Assembly: GCA_027493615.1 (NCBI GenBank)
Contig: JAOSKK010000012.1
Coordinates: 186,001 to 250,000 of the forward strand
Source of the DNA: Verrucomicrobiota bacterium
GTDB lineage: Bacteria > Verrucomicrobiota > Verrucomicrobiia > Limisphaerales > J093
Direction: 5' to 3'
DNA: 64,000 bases
Notes under the pieces: generated by a model
What the model was told of the DNA's origin: nothing
Database searches by the model: none
The model's input: the letters and a program-made list of their open reading frames with translations, nothing else
Part shown: one piece after another, positions 40,649 to 49,626 of the stretch
Numbering within the stretch: the stretch's first letter is position 1
Layout of the letters: every line of letters begins with the position of its first letter
Translations under genes and position numbers: made by a program

Positions 40649-42047
40649 TCAACGGCCTTCGCGGACCGCCGGCTTCACCCCGACCTGCTCCATCAACCGG
40701 GCCAGCGCAGCAAAGATGGCCTCCTCGACTGCCGGTGTGAACGGCCCCGGTTGGCCGTAGTAGATCATGCTGGTGTCCGGTTCATACCCGCCTTCCTCAA
40801 GCACCCGCCGCGTCGGGATGTAACACATCACGTCGTGGCAATACCCGGCCACCACGAGGTCTTCGCCTGGATAGGTCTGCTTCGCGCGCAATCCGTACCC
40901 CACGACCACCTCTCCCCCCAACCCCAGCACGGTCAGGTCGTCACCGAACCGCACGGCCTGTAACGGGAAGGCCACCTGGCGCACCGGCTCGCCCTTGTCA
41001 TACGCCTCGAGCATCAGCCGCGCGCGACGCTGGCGATACACGTCGGTGTGGGCCGCCTCGGCCTCAAACACCGCCCGCGTATGGGCGGCGAACTCGAGCG
41101 GCACCGTCTGGCTGGCCAGGCGCAACGGGGGCCGCACCGGCTTCAGCGGCGCCGTCAGCACCCGGCGCACCTCGGCCGCCAGCTCGGCGCCGTGTTGCTT
41201 CGCCAGCTCAACCGTCCCCCGCGGGTGCGGGTTCTGATCGCCCCCGCAGAGCATCAGGAAGAGGCCCGTGGCCCCCGGATGCGCCTGTTCGAACTCGGCT
41301 TGGGCAAAGCCGGCGTAATCGCCGTTCAGATGGTAAAAGTCGCCGCCCAGCGTCGTATTGTGGCAGGCATACCCAAACAGCACGGCGCGCAACCGCCCCT
41401 CCGGCGTCTGGATCCGCACCACCGGCACGTCATGATCCACCGGTCCCCCGGAGTTCACGCCGATGCGCACCCCCTGCGGCGTCGGTTGCCGGCGGTTGAT
41501 GGCAAACCCGACCTCCCCATGGCCCACTGCCACCTCGGCCGGAGCGAGATCGCGCAGCGCATCCCCCACGAGCATTACGAGCTTCGCGGTCAAGTCGTCC
41601 GCATAGGCCTCGACCCGCGCCGTCTCCGCGGCGTCAAAGTCGAACAACACGCTGAGGTTGCGGCCCACCGTGGGACCACTGTGCGTGTGCGAGGAGTTCA
41701 ACAGCAATTCGGCGCGTCCCAATCCGAACTTCTCTTGCACGCGTGCCACCACCGCGTCCGAGACGTGGCGGGGCAGCCCGATCAGGTCCGTCGTCACCAA
41801 CACCACCCGCTGGCCTTGCGGATCGCGAAACGCCAGCGCCTTGGCCCAGAGCTCCGCCAACACCCCTCCGATGGGTGGGTGCGCGCCGCATACCCCGACA
41901 TCCAGAACGGCGTCGGCGGAGTGATGCTCACCCGCGCCACCCCCACGTCGAAGCCCGCCCCCGGGCCGGGAGAACCAGGACGGCGCAGAGTACGAACAGC
42001 CAGCCGGCCGTGGGACGGCGCTGCGGTAGCAAGGAAACGTTCGACAT
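40649..42047 (-). CDS. Secreted neutral/alkaline ceramidase-like hydrolase (two frameshifts)
   Basis: The start at 42047 (MSNVSLLPQRRPTAGWLFVL) provides a signal peptide. An extra G near 41970 and another near 41870 restore [44 protein letters not shown]. Neutral-ceramidase-family hallmarks follow: VLVTTDLIGLP, LLLNSSHTHSGPTVGRNLSV (zinc-binding His region), GYACHNTTLGGDFYHLNGDY and LMLCGGDQNPHPRGTVELAK. About 465 residues; this bacterial branch lacks the longer C-terminal domain of true ceramidases, so the substrate (a sphingolipid, N-acyl amide or other ester) is uncertain. It is the most downstream gene of a minus-strand group of exported enzymes. Confidence 0.8.
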
Positions 42048-42080
42048 GGCGAGAGTCGGTGGGTTGCGGGAAGCGGATGT

Positions 42081-43430
42081 TCAGGACCTGGCAGCGCCGG
42101 TAAAGAATCCCCGGATGACCGCGACGATGTGGTCGTTGATCCGCGGGGTGTAGCGAGGGCCGATGCGCACCTGCACGAACCGGTCGAAGATCTCGCTCGT
42201 TTGCGGGCAGCACTCGGGTCCGTACCGGATCGCCCGTCCCTCGGGGGACGTGAACGAGGGCCAGGCGGCATGCCGCGTTCGCTTTGCCACCACCGCTTCG
42301 TCAAGCGGCAACAGCACCGAGCCCGTGAGCGTCGCAGCCGGCACGTGTTCTTGCTGGAGCGCCCGGATGCAACGATCGCGCTCCGCCCGGCTCGCCACTT
42401 CGAAGAAGACCCCGGTGCCGATGTCGCCCGCCGGGTCAGGTTGGGTGCGCAGCCGTAAGCCGGGGAGCCCCTCGATGCCCCGGCGGATGGCTTCCGCGCT
42501 GGTCCGCAGGGCCGCAAGCATCTGGTCGAGCTTCGTCAACTGCGCGCCCAGCACCGCCCCCGTGAACTCGCTCATCCGGAAGTTCTCACCGGCGAAGACC
42601 GGCGCGCGGGAGCCACCGGTCCGTTCGGCGAACAGCGACCGGAACCCGCCCATGTCATGAAATCGCACGGCCCGCTCGTACAGCAGCGGATCGTTGCTCA
42701 CCACCGCCCCGCCTTCGCCGGAGGTGATCGTCTTGTTGATCTGGAAGCTGTAAATGCCGAGGTCCCCCAGGCTGCCCAGCCGCCGGCCCCGGTACGACCC
42801 GCCCACGCACTGCGCGCAATCCTCGATCACCGCGATCCGGCGCTCGCGGGCGATCTCGAGGATCCGGTCCATCGCACAAGGACCGCCCAGCAGATGCACC
42901 GGGATCACCGCCTTCGTGCGCGGGGTGATCCGACGCGCGAAGTCCTCCGGATCCAGGTTTAGCGTGCGGTCGATTTCCGCAAAGACCGGCAACGCGCCAG
43001 CGTGCACCACACAGGTGTAGTCCGACCACCAGGTGTAGGCCGGCACAATCACCTCGTCCCCCGGCCCGATCCCCAGCGCGGCCACCGCGCAGTCCAGCGC
43101 CGCTGTCCCGGAGGTCACGCCCAGCGCGAACCGCGTTCCCATCTGCTTTGCGAAGGCCTCCTCAAACTCCCGCACCTTCACGGGCTGTCCGGGCCCCCAG
43201 TAGCGGAAAGGCGACCGGGATTCCCACACCTCGAGCAGGGCTTCACGCTCGCGGGCGTCAAAGAAGGCCGGTCCCACGTAGCCGGGATCGATGGGTGGCA
43301 GAGGATCGGCGGTCGCCGCGGACGTCCCTTCGGCAGCGCGGGACGTGACGGTGGTTGCCGCCCCGAGCAGGGCCGTCGAGGCGGCGAGGAATTGGCGGCG
43401 GCTGACCGGGTCAGCGGTTGGGCGGGACAT
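42081..43430 (-). CDS. Tat-exported DegT/DnrJ/EryC1/StrS aminotransferase
   Basis: PLP-dependent nucleotide-sugar-type aminotransferase with an N-terminal twin-arginine signal. MSRPTADPVSRRQFLAASTA carries SRRQFL, then a hydrophobic stretch and SRAAE. The catalytic core is complete: ALGVTSGTAALDCAVAALGI, EVIVPAYTWWSDYTCVVHAG, VIEDCAQCVGGSYRGR, the PLP-lysine motif YSFQINKTITSGEGGAVVSN and HDMGGFRSLF. Length 449 after choosing the start before the Tat motif. Cytosolic homologues lack such a leader, so export of a folded PLP enzyme is implied. It lies 33 nt from the ceramidase-like gene and 33 nt from the oxidoreductase gene. Confidence 0.88.
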   Translation of the reverse strand: MSRPTADPVSRRQFLAASTALLGAATTVTSRAAEGTSAATADPLPPIDPGYVGPAFFDAREREALLEVWESRSPFRYWGPGQPVKVREFEEAFAKQMGTRFALGVTSGTAALDCAVAALGIGPGDEVIVPAYTWWSDYTCVVHAGALPVFAEIDRTLNLDPEDFARRITPRTKAVIPVHLLGGPCAMDRILEIARERRIAVIEDCAQCVGGSYRGRRLGSLGDLGIYSFQINKTITSGEGGAVVSNDPLLYERAVRFHDMGGFRSLFAERTGGSRAPVFAGENFRMSEFTGAVLGAQLTKLDQMLAALRTSAEAIRRGIEGLPGLRLRTQPDPAGDIGTGVFFEVASRAERDRCIRALQQEHVPAATLTGSVLLPLDEAVVAKRTRHAAWPSFTSPEGRAIRYGPECCPQTSEIFDRFVQVRIGPRYTPRINDHIVAVIRGFFTGAARS

Positions 43431-43463
43431 CGCTTCCTTGAGGGGCTTCATGGGCAAGGCCGG

Positions 43464-44709
43464 TTAGAGTTTGAGACCTTCGGTGCGGAACTCCCAGCGC
43501 TCCGCCCGTCGCATCATCTCATCCCACGTGACCATACGCTGCTCGTACGCCGCCAAGCGTCCGAGGATGGTGGTGAGGTTGCTGCGCACGCTCGGCGCGA
43601 CGGTGGCGTTGCTGTAGTCCGCCTTCACGATCGATCGTGAAACGCGGCAATGTTCGCGACCGCACCCGTCTCGTAAAGGTTGGCCGAATTGCCGTTGAAA
43701 CCATCGTCGATCGCGCTGAGGCTCACCTTCCCGGCATAATGCGTGTCCACGGTACCCTGGGTGCCGTACATGCGGCACAGGATGTCGTCGTAGCCGTGCC
43801 CCATCTGCTTCGAGTTGAAACTCACCAGCAGGTCGCCGGGGAACCAGAAGATCACGGCGAAATGGTCCCAGCACGTGCCGAAGCCCCGGGCCAGTCCGCC
43901 CGTACCCGTGGCGCGCAACGGGTCCGAGTCCGTGAACCACGTCGCCACGTCCAGCGCGTGGATGTTCTGCTCGGTGATCACGTCGCCGGACAGCACGCGG
44001 TCAATCCCCCAGGCCCGCAGGCGCGCCTCGGGATCGTTCTCGCGGCCTTTGAGGGCGTCCTTGAGCTGCGGGAAGGTCGGACCGCAGTGATAGGTGGCTT
44101 CGCCCAGCACGAGCTTGCCGATCTGACCTTCGCGCACGCGCCGCACGACCTCCTGGTAAGCCGGGTTGGCGCGGGTCTGAAATCGACCAGAAACACCAAC
44201 CGCTTGGTCGTCGCCTGGGCCCCGCTGGCCCCGATGCTCTGACAACCCGGCACGTCCACAGCGATGGGCTTGGCCAGGTAAACGTGCTTCCCGGCGGCCA
44301 CGGCGTCCTGCGCCTGCTCGGGATGGAAGAACGGCGGACTTTGGATGACCACGGCATCGAGCCCCGGTTGTTCGAGCAGCTTCCGGTAGCCGTACAAGCC
44401 CGTGTAGCGCGCGGCTGCCGGCACCTGGAACTGGTCGCCTGCCTGGTTGGCGCGGTCGGGGAAGTAATCGAAAACCCCGACCACCTCGTAGCCTCCGTGG
44501 CGGGCGAAGAGGTTCGTAATCCAGCGCCCGCGGCCCCCGCAGCCGATAAGGCCGATCTTGATCCGGTGGTCCGCCTCCGCCGACCGCAACGCCGCGCCGG
44601 GCATCAACGTGAGACCGGCGGTGACCGTGCCGGCGGTGGTCAGAAAGCGACGACGGTTCAGTGCCAGCAGGGCCTCATGTTCCGTGGGCAAGCGCGGGGT
44701 AGGATTCAT
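43464..44709 (-). CDS. Tat-exported Gfo/Idh/MocA family oxidoreductase (two frameshifts)
   Basis: NAD(P)-dependent sugar dehydrogenase family, with LALNRRRFLTTAGTVTAGLT as the Tat signal. The Rossmann motif is IKIGLIGCGGRGRWITNLFA and the family motif appears as YLAKPIAVDVPG. Near 44180 a fourth T in GATTTCAG restores VDFQTRANPAYQEVVRRVRE. A second break near 43635 joins FHDRS-type sequence to VKADYSNATVAPSVRSNLTT and the C-terminal RAERWEFRTEGLKL. About 414 residues. It is a paralogue of the 12-kb oxidoreductase and part of the exported-enzyme group at 40.6-45.8 kb. Confidence 0.83.
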
Positions 44710-44763
44710 GGCGGCATCAAATCCCGGTCGCGCCAGCGAGGCAAACAGAAACTACCCAGCCCA

Positions 44764-44824
44764 GGGGTCAGTCAATAGTAATGTAAACTCTGCCTCCGGT
44801 TCTCAGGATTCAGGCACTGACCCC
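44764..44824. repeat. Short GGGGTCAGT inverted-repeat element
   Basis: GGGGTCAGTCAATAGTA at 44764-44780 is identical to the outermost 17 bases of the transposable element at 49.6 kb. ACTGACCCC at 44816-44824 closes the 61-bp unit as its inverse. It looks like a non-autonomous REP or MITE derived from that element. The right end contains the stop codon of the minus-strand isomerase gene (GGG GTC AGT GCC TGA). Confidence 0.75.
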
Positions 44825-45784
44825 ACTGAACGCCTTCCGCAGCGCTGCAAGGGTCGCCGCGCAGGCGGCGTCGTTGTCAAGGGCGTTCAGCGCCTGGTTG
44901 AACGGCTCCAGCCCGCACCGGTCCCGCGTACCCCATGCGCACCAGCGCCCGCAGAAATGTGACCACGTCGATGACACCGGTCGCCGCCGGCAGCTCCCGT
45001 TTGCCGTCCTGTTGCTGGTCCTTAGCCACCCCCGCCGGCGCATCGTTCAGATCCACCGACACGATGTCGTCCGCCGTCAGCGCAAGCAGGTCCGCCTCGG
45101 TGTCGCCCGCCTGCCACCAGTGCCAGCTATCGAGTACCACCCCGTCTTCTCCCCGCCGATCGCCGCGATAAGCTCCCGGGCCTCCGCCAGATTGTGAACG
45201 AACGGGAACCGCTGGCGCGCGCGTGACGTGAACGTCCCCACATACTCGAGACCAAGCTGCAACCCGTGGTCCGCCAGCACCCGGCTCACCTCGCGCAGGC
45301 GGCGGGCGTGCTGATCGAAGTTCTGCCGGTAGGTCAACGAGCCGTGCCCCGGCGAAAGCCAGGTGCCCACGCGCGACGCCCCGGCCCGCTGTAACGCCGC
45401 GGCGAGAGAGGGGAGTCGGCTCAGGCCCTCGCTGAACGTCCCGTCGTCGCGCCGGAACTCAACCGGCAGGCCGGCGGCTCCCCAGACCAGCCGCTTTCCG
45501 TCCAGCTCCGCCCGCAGCTCCGCCACTTGTTCGGAGGACAGGCCGGCGAGGAAATCGGGAAAGGGCTCCACCGCGGTGAATCCATGCTGGTGCGCCAGCG
45601 CGATTGTCTCGGTCTGGTTCGCTCGCACGCCGATGCTGCCCGGCGAGAGGCAAAGCCTCATGGCGTGACCGCCCGGCTGGGCCGTGCGGCCGGCCGGAGA
45701 GAAGGACGCACCCGCAACCCCGATGCCGGCCAGGGCCAATCGCGCAAGGAAGCCACGGCGATCCGTCGTGGGGAGTGGGTTCAT
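44810..45784 (-). CDS. Tat-exported TIM-barrel sugar phosphate isomerase/epimerase (two frameshifts)
   Basis: Xylose-isomerase-like AP_endonuc_2 fold. The leader PTTDRRGFLARLALAGIGVA is a Tat-type signal. The barrel shows MRLCLSPGSIGVRANQTETI, GFTAVEPFPDFLAGLSSEQV, GLQLGLEYVGTFTSRARQRF and, after restoring one G near 45140, TGVVLDSWHWWQAGDTEADL and DIVSVDLNDAPAGVAKDQQQ. A second shift near 44910 joins ALVRMGYAGPVRAG to LEPFNQALNALDNDAACAAT. About 325 residues. The stop lies in the GGGGTCA repeat. Member enzymes isomerise or epimerise sugars using a divalent metal; the substrate is unknown. Confidence 0.82.
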
Positions 45785-45923
45785 AGCAGCGCCAGTAGTG
45801 GCTCAGATCAGCCTGTCGCGCAAGCCTCAACCCCGAGGACCAGCACCCGCATGCCACGTTCCCGGTCTTGGTTTCGCCAGGCACACCGAGTCACTCCCGC
45901 GCCGGCCACGGTTCTTGAGCCCG

Positions 45924-46505
45924 TCAGTTTGGCGAAGGCGCACGACGAGCCCGCCGCTTCAACACCCAAACCAGCAGGCCCAGGAGCGCCGCGACGAAGA
46001 GGGTCAACATCGCCACGGGCAGCAGGAGGGCCAGCAGCGTGGTCACCAGCGACCCGCCCAGTTCAAACGTGGCGAAGAGCGGATTCGCCAGACCTCCCGT
46101 TGTGGTGGTGGAAACACCCCGCACGGCGGTGGTCAAGCCCTGGAACAAACCCGCCGTGCCGCCGCCCGCCACGAACGCCAGTGCCCACTTCAGCAAGGGG
46201 TCCAGTTCGGTGAGTTGTGCCACCGTCAGGAACGTGCCCGCGGCTACCGCGGTCGGCGCCGCCAACCCATCGAGGGCGTTGTCCAGCCAAGGAACATAAT
46301 AGGCCCCCACCTCGAGCAAGGTCGCGCTCGCGAGCGCGGTCAACGCCGGGCCGCTCCCCAGCCAGGCGAAACCCTCGCCCAACGGCAGCCAGCCGATCCG
46401 GTTTGCCAGCGCGGTCAGCAAGAGCGGCACGAACACACGGAAGCCGCAGGCCGCGCTCAAGCCCACGCCCAGTCCAAGGCCGAGAAGCAGTTCGCTCGAA
46501 GTCAT
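45924..46505 (-). CDS. DUF4126 family membrane protein
   Basis: 193-residue polytopic inner-membrane protein. The family pattern is visible: GLSAACGFRVFVPLLLTALA, WLDNALDGLAAPTAVAAGTF, ALAFVAGGGTAGLFQGLTTA and a final hydrophobic helix followed by a basic tail (KRRARRAPSPN). About five transmembrane segments. Function is not established for the family. The frame is intact and the start MTSSELLLGLGLGVGL is well supported. No functional link with the neighbouring mqnC gene is evident. Confidence 0.85.
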   Translation of the reverse strand: MTSSELLLGLGLGVGLSAACGFRVFVPLLLTALANRIGWLPLGEGFAWLGSGPALTALASATLLEVGAYYVPWLDNALDGLAAPTAVAAGTFLTVAQLTELDPLLKWALAFVAGGGTAGLFQGLTTAVRGVSTTTTGGLANPLFATFELGGSLVTTLLALLLPVAMLTLFVAALLGLLVWVLKRRARRAPSPN

Positions 46506-46566
46506 GCGGAAGTCCCGGACCCGCGAAGGTCGCGACCGGTTTCAAGCTCCGTTGCGCGTGTGGAGG

Positions 46567-47808
46567 TCATGGCCCCGAAGAACTCGAGCCCGGGCCCTTC
46601 ACCAGCCGGTACCAGTTGTCGCGCTGATGCGGTTCGTAGCCGAGATCCCGGATCAGGCGGTGCATGTCCGCCACTGTCATGCGGAACGTCGCCCCCGCCT
46701 GCGAAACCACGTTCTCTTCGATCATGATACTCCCGAGATCGTTCGCCCCGAACTTGAGGGCAATCTGCCCAATGTCCGGTCCTTGCGTGACCCATGAGCT
46801 CTGGACGTTGTCAAAGTTGTCCAAGTAAACCCGGGCCAACGCCTGCGTCCGCAGGTATTCGTGAGCCCCGGCGGTCGGCGCCTTCAGTCGCGTGTTCTCC
46901 GACTGGAAGGTCCAGGCGATGAAGGCCGTGAAATGGCCGGGACCCGCTCCTCCCGGCTCACCGACGCACGGCTGCGGGTCGTCCCGCCGCCATAGAGCGG
47001 ACCGTTCGGCAGTCTCTGCCGCCTGACCCTCGCCAGCCCGCAGCCGCGCAGAGTACGCGAGCGACCGGTCCTGTTGGACCCGCAACCGGTCCAAGTGCTC
47101 GATGCGATCTTCCAGCGTTTCAACATGGCCGAACATCATCGTGGCACTCGAGTGCAACCCCAACCGGTGCGCCGCGTCCATGACTTCCAGCCACTCGTCA
47201 CTGGTAGCCTTCAGCGGCGAAATGCGCTGCCGCACGCGATCCACCAGGATCTCACCTCCTCCGCCCGGGATCGAACCCAGGCCCGCTGCCCGGAACTCGC
47301 GCAGCAGCGAATCCAGCGGCTCCTGGAACAGGTCACGGAAGTGAATGAACTCGCTCGGGCTGAACCCGTGCAGGTTCACTTGGGGAAACCGCGCCTTCAC
47401 GTGGCTGAGCAGATCAAGATACCACTGCTTGCTCAGCTTCGGGTGATGACCGCCCTGGAGCAACACCTGGGTGCCGCCCAGCGCCAGGGTCTCCTCGATC
47501 TTCCGATCCAGCTCTTCCAGGCTGATGACGTACGCGTCCGCGTCGCGCTCGGTGCGATAGAAGGCGCAGAACTTGCAGTAAACGTTGCAGACGTTCGTGT
47601 AGTTGACGTTGCGATCTACATTGTAAGTCACGATCTCGTTACCCCGACCTCCGTACGCGTCGGCCTTGGCCAGTTGGCGCCGCCGATCCGCCAGAGCACC
47701 CAGTTCCTCGAGCGGCAAGCCGTACAGACGCCAGGCCTCTGCAGGGCCAATCCGTTCGCCGTCCCAGGTCTTTTGCAGCAAGGCATCGAGTGACGGGTCG
47801 TAAACCAT
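46567..47808 (-). CDS. mqnC: Cyclic dehypoxanthine futalosine synthase
   Basis: Radical-SAM enzyme of the futalosine route to menaquinone. The start MVYDPSLDALLQKTWDGERI at 47808 is preferred over ten upstream residues. The [4Fe-4S] motif is CNVYCKFCAFYRT (Cx3Cx2C), with NYTNVCNVYCKFC typical of MqnC/MqnE. The family signatures QGGHHPKLSKQWYLDLLSHV, NLHGFSPSEF, GLGSIPGGGGEILVDRVR and TMMFGHVETLEDRIEHL follow. Between the conserved VQQD and FTAFIAWTFQSENT lie roughly 30 residues (SLAYSARLRAGEGQAAETAE...) that other members lack. The rest is standard and the frame is open throughout. Indicates menaquinone-based respiration. Confidence 0.93.
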   Translation of the reverse strand: MVYDPSLDALLQKTWDGERIGPAEAWRLYGLPLEELGALADRRRQLAKADAYGGRGNEIVTYNVDRNVNYTNVCNVYCKFCAFYRTERDADAYVISLEELDRKIEETLALGGTQVLLQGGHHPKLSKQWYLDLLSHVKARFPQVNLHGFSPSEFIHFRDLFQEPLDSLLREFRAAGLGSIPGGGGEILVDRVRQRISPLKATSDEWLEVMDAAHRLGLHSSATMMFGHVETLEDRIEHLDRLRVQQDRSLAYSARLRAGEGQAAETAERSALWRRDDPQPCVGEPGGAGPGHFTAFIAWTFQSENTRLKAPTAGAHEYLRTQALARVYLDNFDNVQSSWVTQGPDIGQIALKFGANDLGSIMIEENVVSQAGATFRMTVADMHRLIRDLGYEPHQRDNWYRLVKGPGSSSSGP

Positions 47809-47910
47809 GCCGCCACCATAGCGGGCGCCGGCCACCAAGGCAAAGCCGCGGCCCTCTTACGCCTGCCCCGCCAACCACCCGCCGTCCCGGGCGTTGCGAC
47901 AACCAGTGGG

Positions 47911-49626
47911 CTACGGCGCAGACACCCAACGCCACTGGTGCGCCGGCAGTTCCAGTTCCGCACCGTCCAACCGCACCCGCGCCGTGGCTTCGCCGAAGTT
48001 GTAGAGGCAACGTCCCCCGCCGAAGAGATACAGCCCAACACCCGCCGGCGCCTCCCAGGCCACGCCAAGCGGGGAGAGGAGAGCCGCGCGCAACTCGTTC
48101 GCAAAGGGTTCCGGCAACTCCGCCAGGCCCCGCGGCTTCGGAGCCAACAGCCACTCACCGCTCTCCCGAAAGTCCGCCTCCGAAAAGGTGCGGACGTTCA
48201 GCACCCAAACCCGGCCAGCTTCAAAGGTGCGTTCCGTGAGCAATGGAACCGGACGCCCACCCCGGATCACCTCGAGCCGGGCGCGACTCTCCGTGACTCG
48301 CACACCGCCGTCCACATCCAGCGGCGACGCGAATGTCCCCAACGTCGCCCCAAACCGATAGGTCTCGGCCACCAGCGGCTGAGCCGCAGGCCCGACCTCG
48401 ACTCCGGCCCACTGCGCCGCTTCGGAGCCCACCATCCGCACAAAGGCGGGTGTCACAACGACCGCACCCCCGCGTTGAACCTGCCCCTGCGCCCGGCGCA
48501 GGGCCTCCGCATCGGCAGCGGCTTGCACTCCCAAGAACACGGCGCGCGCCTCCGTGGGATAGGAGGACACGGGCACCACCGGCAGCCCGATCATCCCGAG
48601 ATAGTCCGCCAAATACAGGTTCTCCTCGCTTTCGCTTCCGGGGGGCTTGTAGAACGCGAAGCCGCTGGGTGTCTGCCCCCGCACCCGCGCGGCCAGGGCC
48701 TGGAGGTCGGGCAATCGTGCCGCCAACAACGCATCCCCAGGATGGCCGTCCATCAGATCGCCCAAACGGAACAAGGTGAGGTCCCGGGCGCCCGCCAGCA
48801 CGCTCTGATATGCCTGGTCGATAAAATGCTGGGCGGAACACTCGATGTGGTCGAACCACGCGCCCATCACCTTCGGCCCGGCGACCGACTGCAACCAACG
48901 AAAGTTCATGTATCCTTCGGTGGGCTGCACGAATCCCATCCGCCGGGTCTGCGGGTTGCGCACTTCCGTCCCCACCCAGATCGCATCAAAGGGTGGCGAC
49001 ATCCGCGCCGGATCGTAGCCGAACAGATGGAACCGGTCGTACCACTGCGGGTACTTCAGAATCAAACGCACCCCAGGATGCGCGTCCTTCGCCGGACGCA
49101 CGATCATCGGCTCGATCAGCGACACGAGCAGGTCCCGACGGTACTCGCCCCAGGAACGGCTCCCGCGCGCGACTTCGGACTCGGCGGAGGTGTCGGCCGT
49201 GCAGTAGAAGTCATCGACGATCAATTCGTCGAACAGGGGGGCGTTTTCGCGGAAGAACTGTGCGACGTCGCTCTGTGTCTTCGCGCTCTGCCAATTCAGC
49301 CAGCTCAGCGCCGAGTCCTGTCGGGTCCCAAACCGGCTGCCAGGCACGGTGGCGATCCCGCCCGCACACCGCACGCCCCGGGCGTGGAAATCGTCGCGGA
49401 CTTCCCGTAGCAGGTCCGGCGGTACGTACTCATCCCCCCGCCGTCCTTCCAGAAAGAGCCGGTCCACTCGCAACGGCGCAAGCACCGCAGCAGCCCGGAC
49501 GCGCTGCTCGGCCGTCGCCAGATGCTGGAGGACATCGCCGGCCGTCGCGTAAACGCTCACCGTAAAGGACTCGCCGGCACGCAGAGACGCGGCCAGCACC
49601 AGGGTAACAAGGAGGCGAATCATCAC
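47911..49626 (-). CDS. Secreted protein of unknown function, glycosidase-like
   Basis: 571 residues beginning MMIRLLVTLVLAASLRAGES, a Sec signal peptide. The N-terminal half resembles a TIM-barrel glycoside hydrolase: DRLFLEGRRGDEYVPPDLLR, PLFDELIVDDFYCTADTSAE (possible acid pair), PGVRLILKYPQWYDRFHLFG and GAWFDHIECSAQHFIDQAYQ. The C-terminal half looks like a beta-galactosidase-type trimerisation domain plus beta sandwich. No catalytic assignment can be made with confidence. The ATG pair is immediately next to the end of the RAYT-type element (49627), so the native promoter and ribosome-binding site have been displaced and expression is doubtful. It resembles in layout the 55.4-kb protein. 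Confidence 0.7.
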   Translation of the reverse strand: MMIRLLVTLVLAASLRAGESFTVSVYATAGDVLQHLATAEQRVRAAAVLAPLRVDRLFLEGRRGDEYVPPDLLREVRDDFHARGVRCAGGIATVPGSRFGTRQDSALSWLNWQSAKTQSDVAQFFRENAPLFDELIVDDFYCTADTSAESEVARGSRSWGEYRRDLLVSLIEPMIVRPAKDAHPGVRLILKYPQWYDRFHLFGYDPARMSPPFDAIWVGTEVRNPQTRRMGFVQPTEGYMNFRWLQSVAGPKVMGAWFDHIECSAQHFIDQAYQSVLAGARDLTLFRLGDLMDGHPGDALLAARLPDLQALAARVRGQTPSGFAFYKPPGSESEENLYLADYLGMIGLPVVPVSSYPTEARAVFLGVQAAADAEALRRAQGQVQRGGAVVVTPAFVRMVGSEAAQWAGVEVGPAAQPLVAETYRFGATLGTFASPLDVDGGVRVTESRARLEVIRGGRPVPLLTERTFEAGRVWVLNVRTFSEADFRESGEWLLAPKPRGLAELPEPFANELRAALLSPLGVAWEAPAGVGLYLFGGGRCLYNFGEATARVRLDGAELELPAHQWRWVSAP

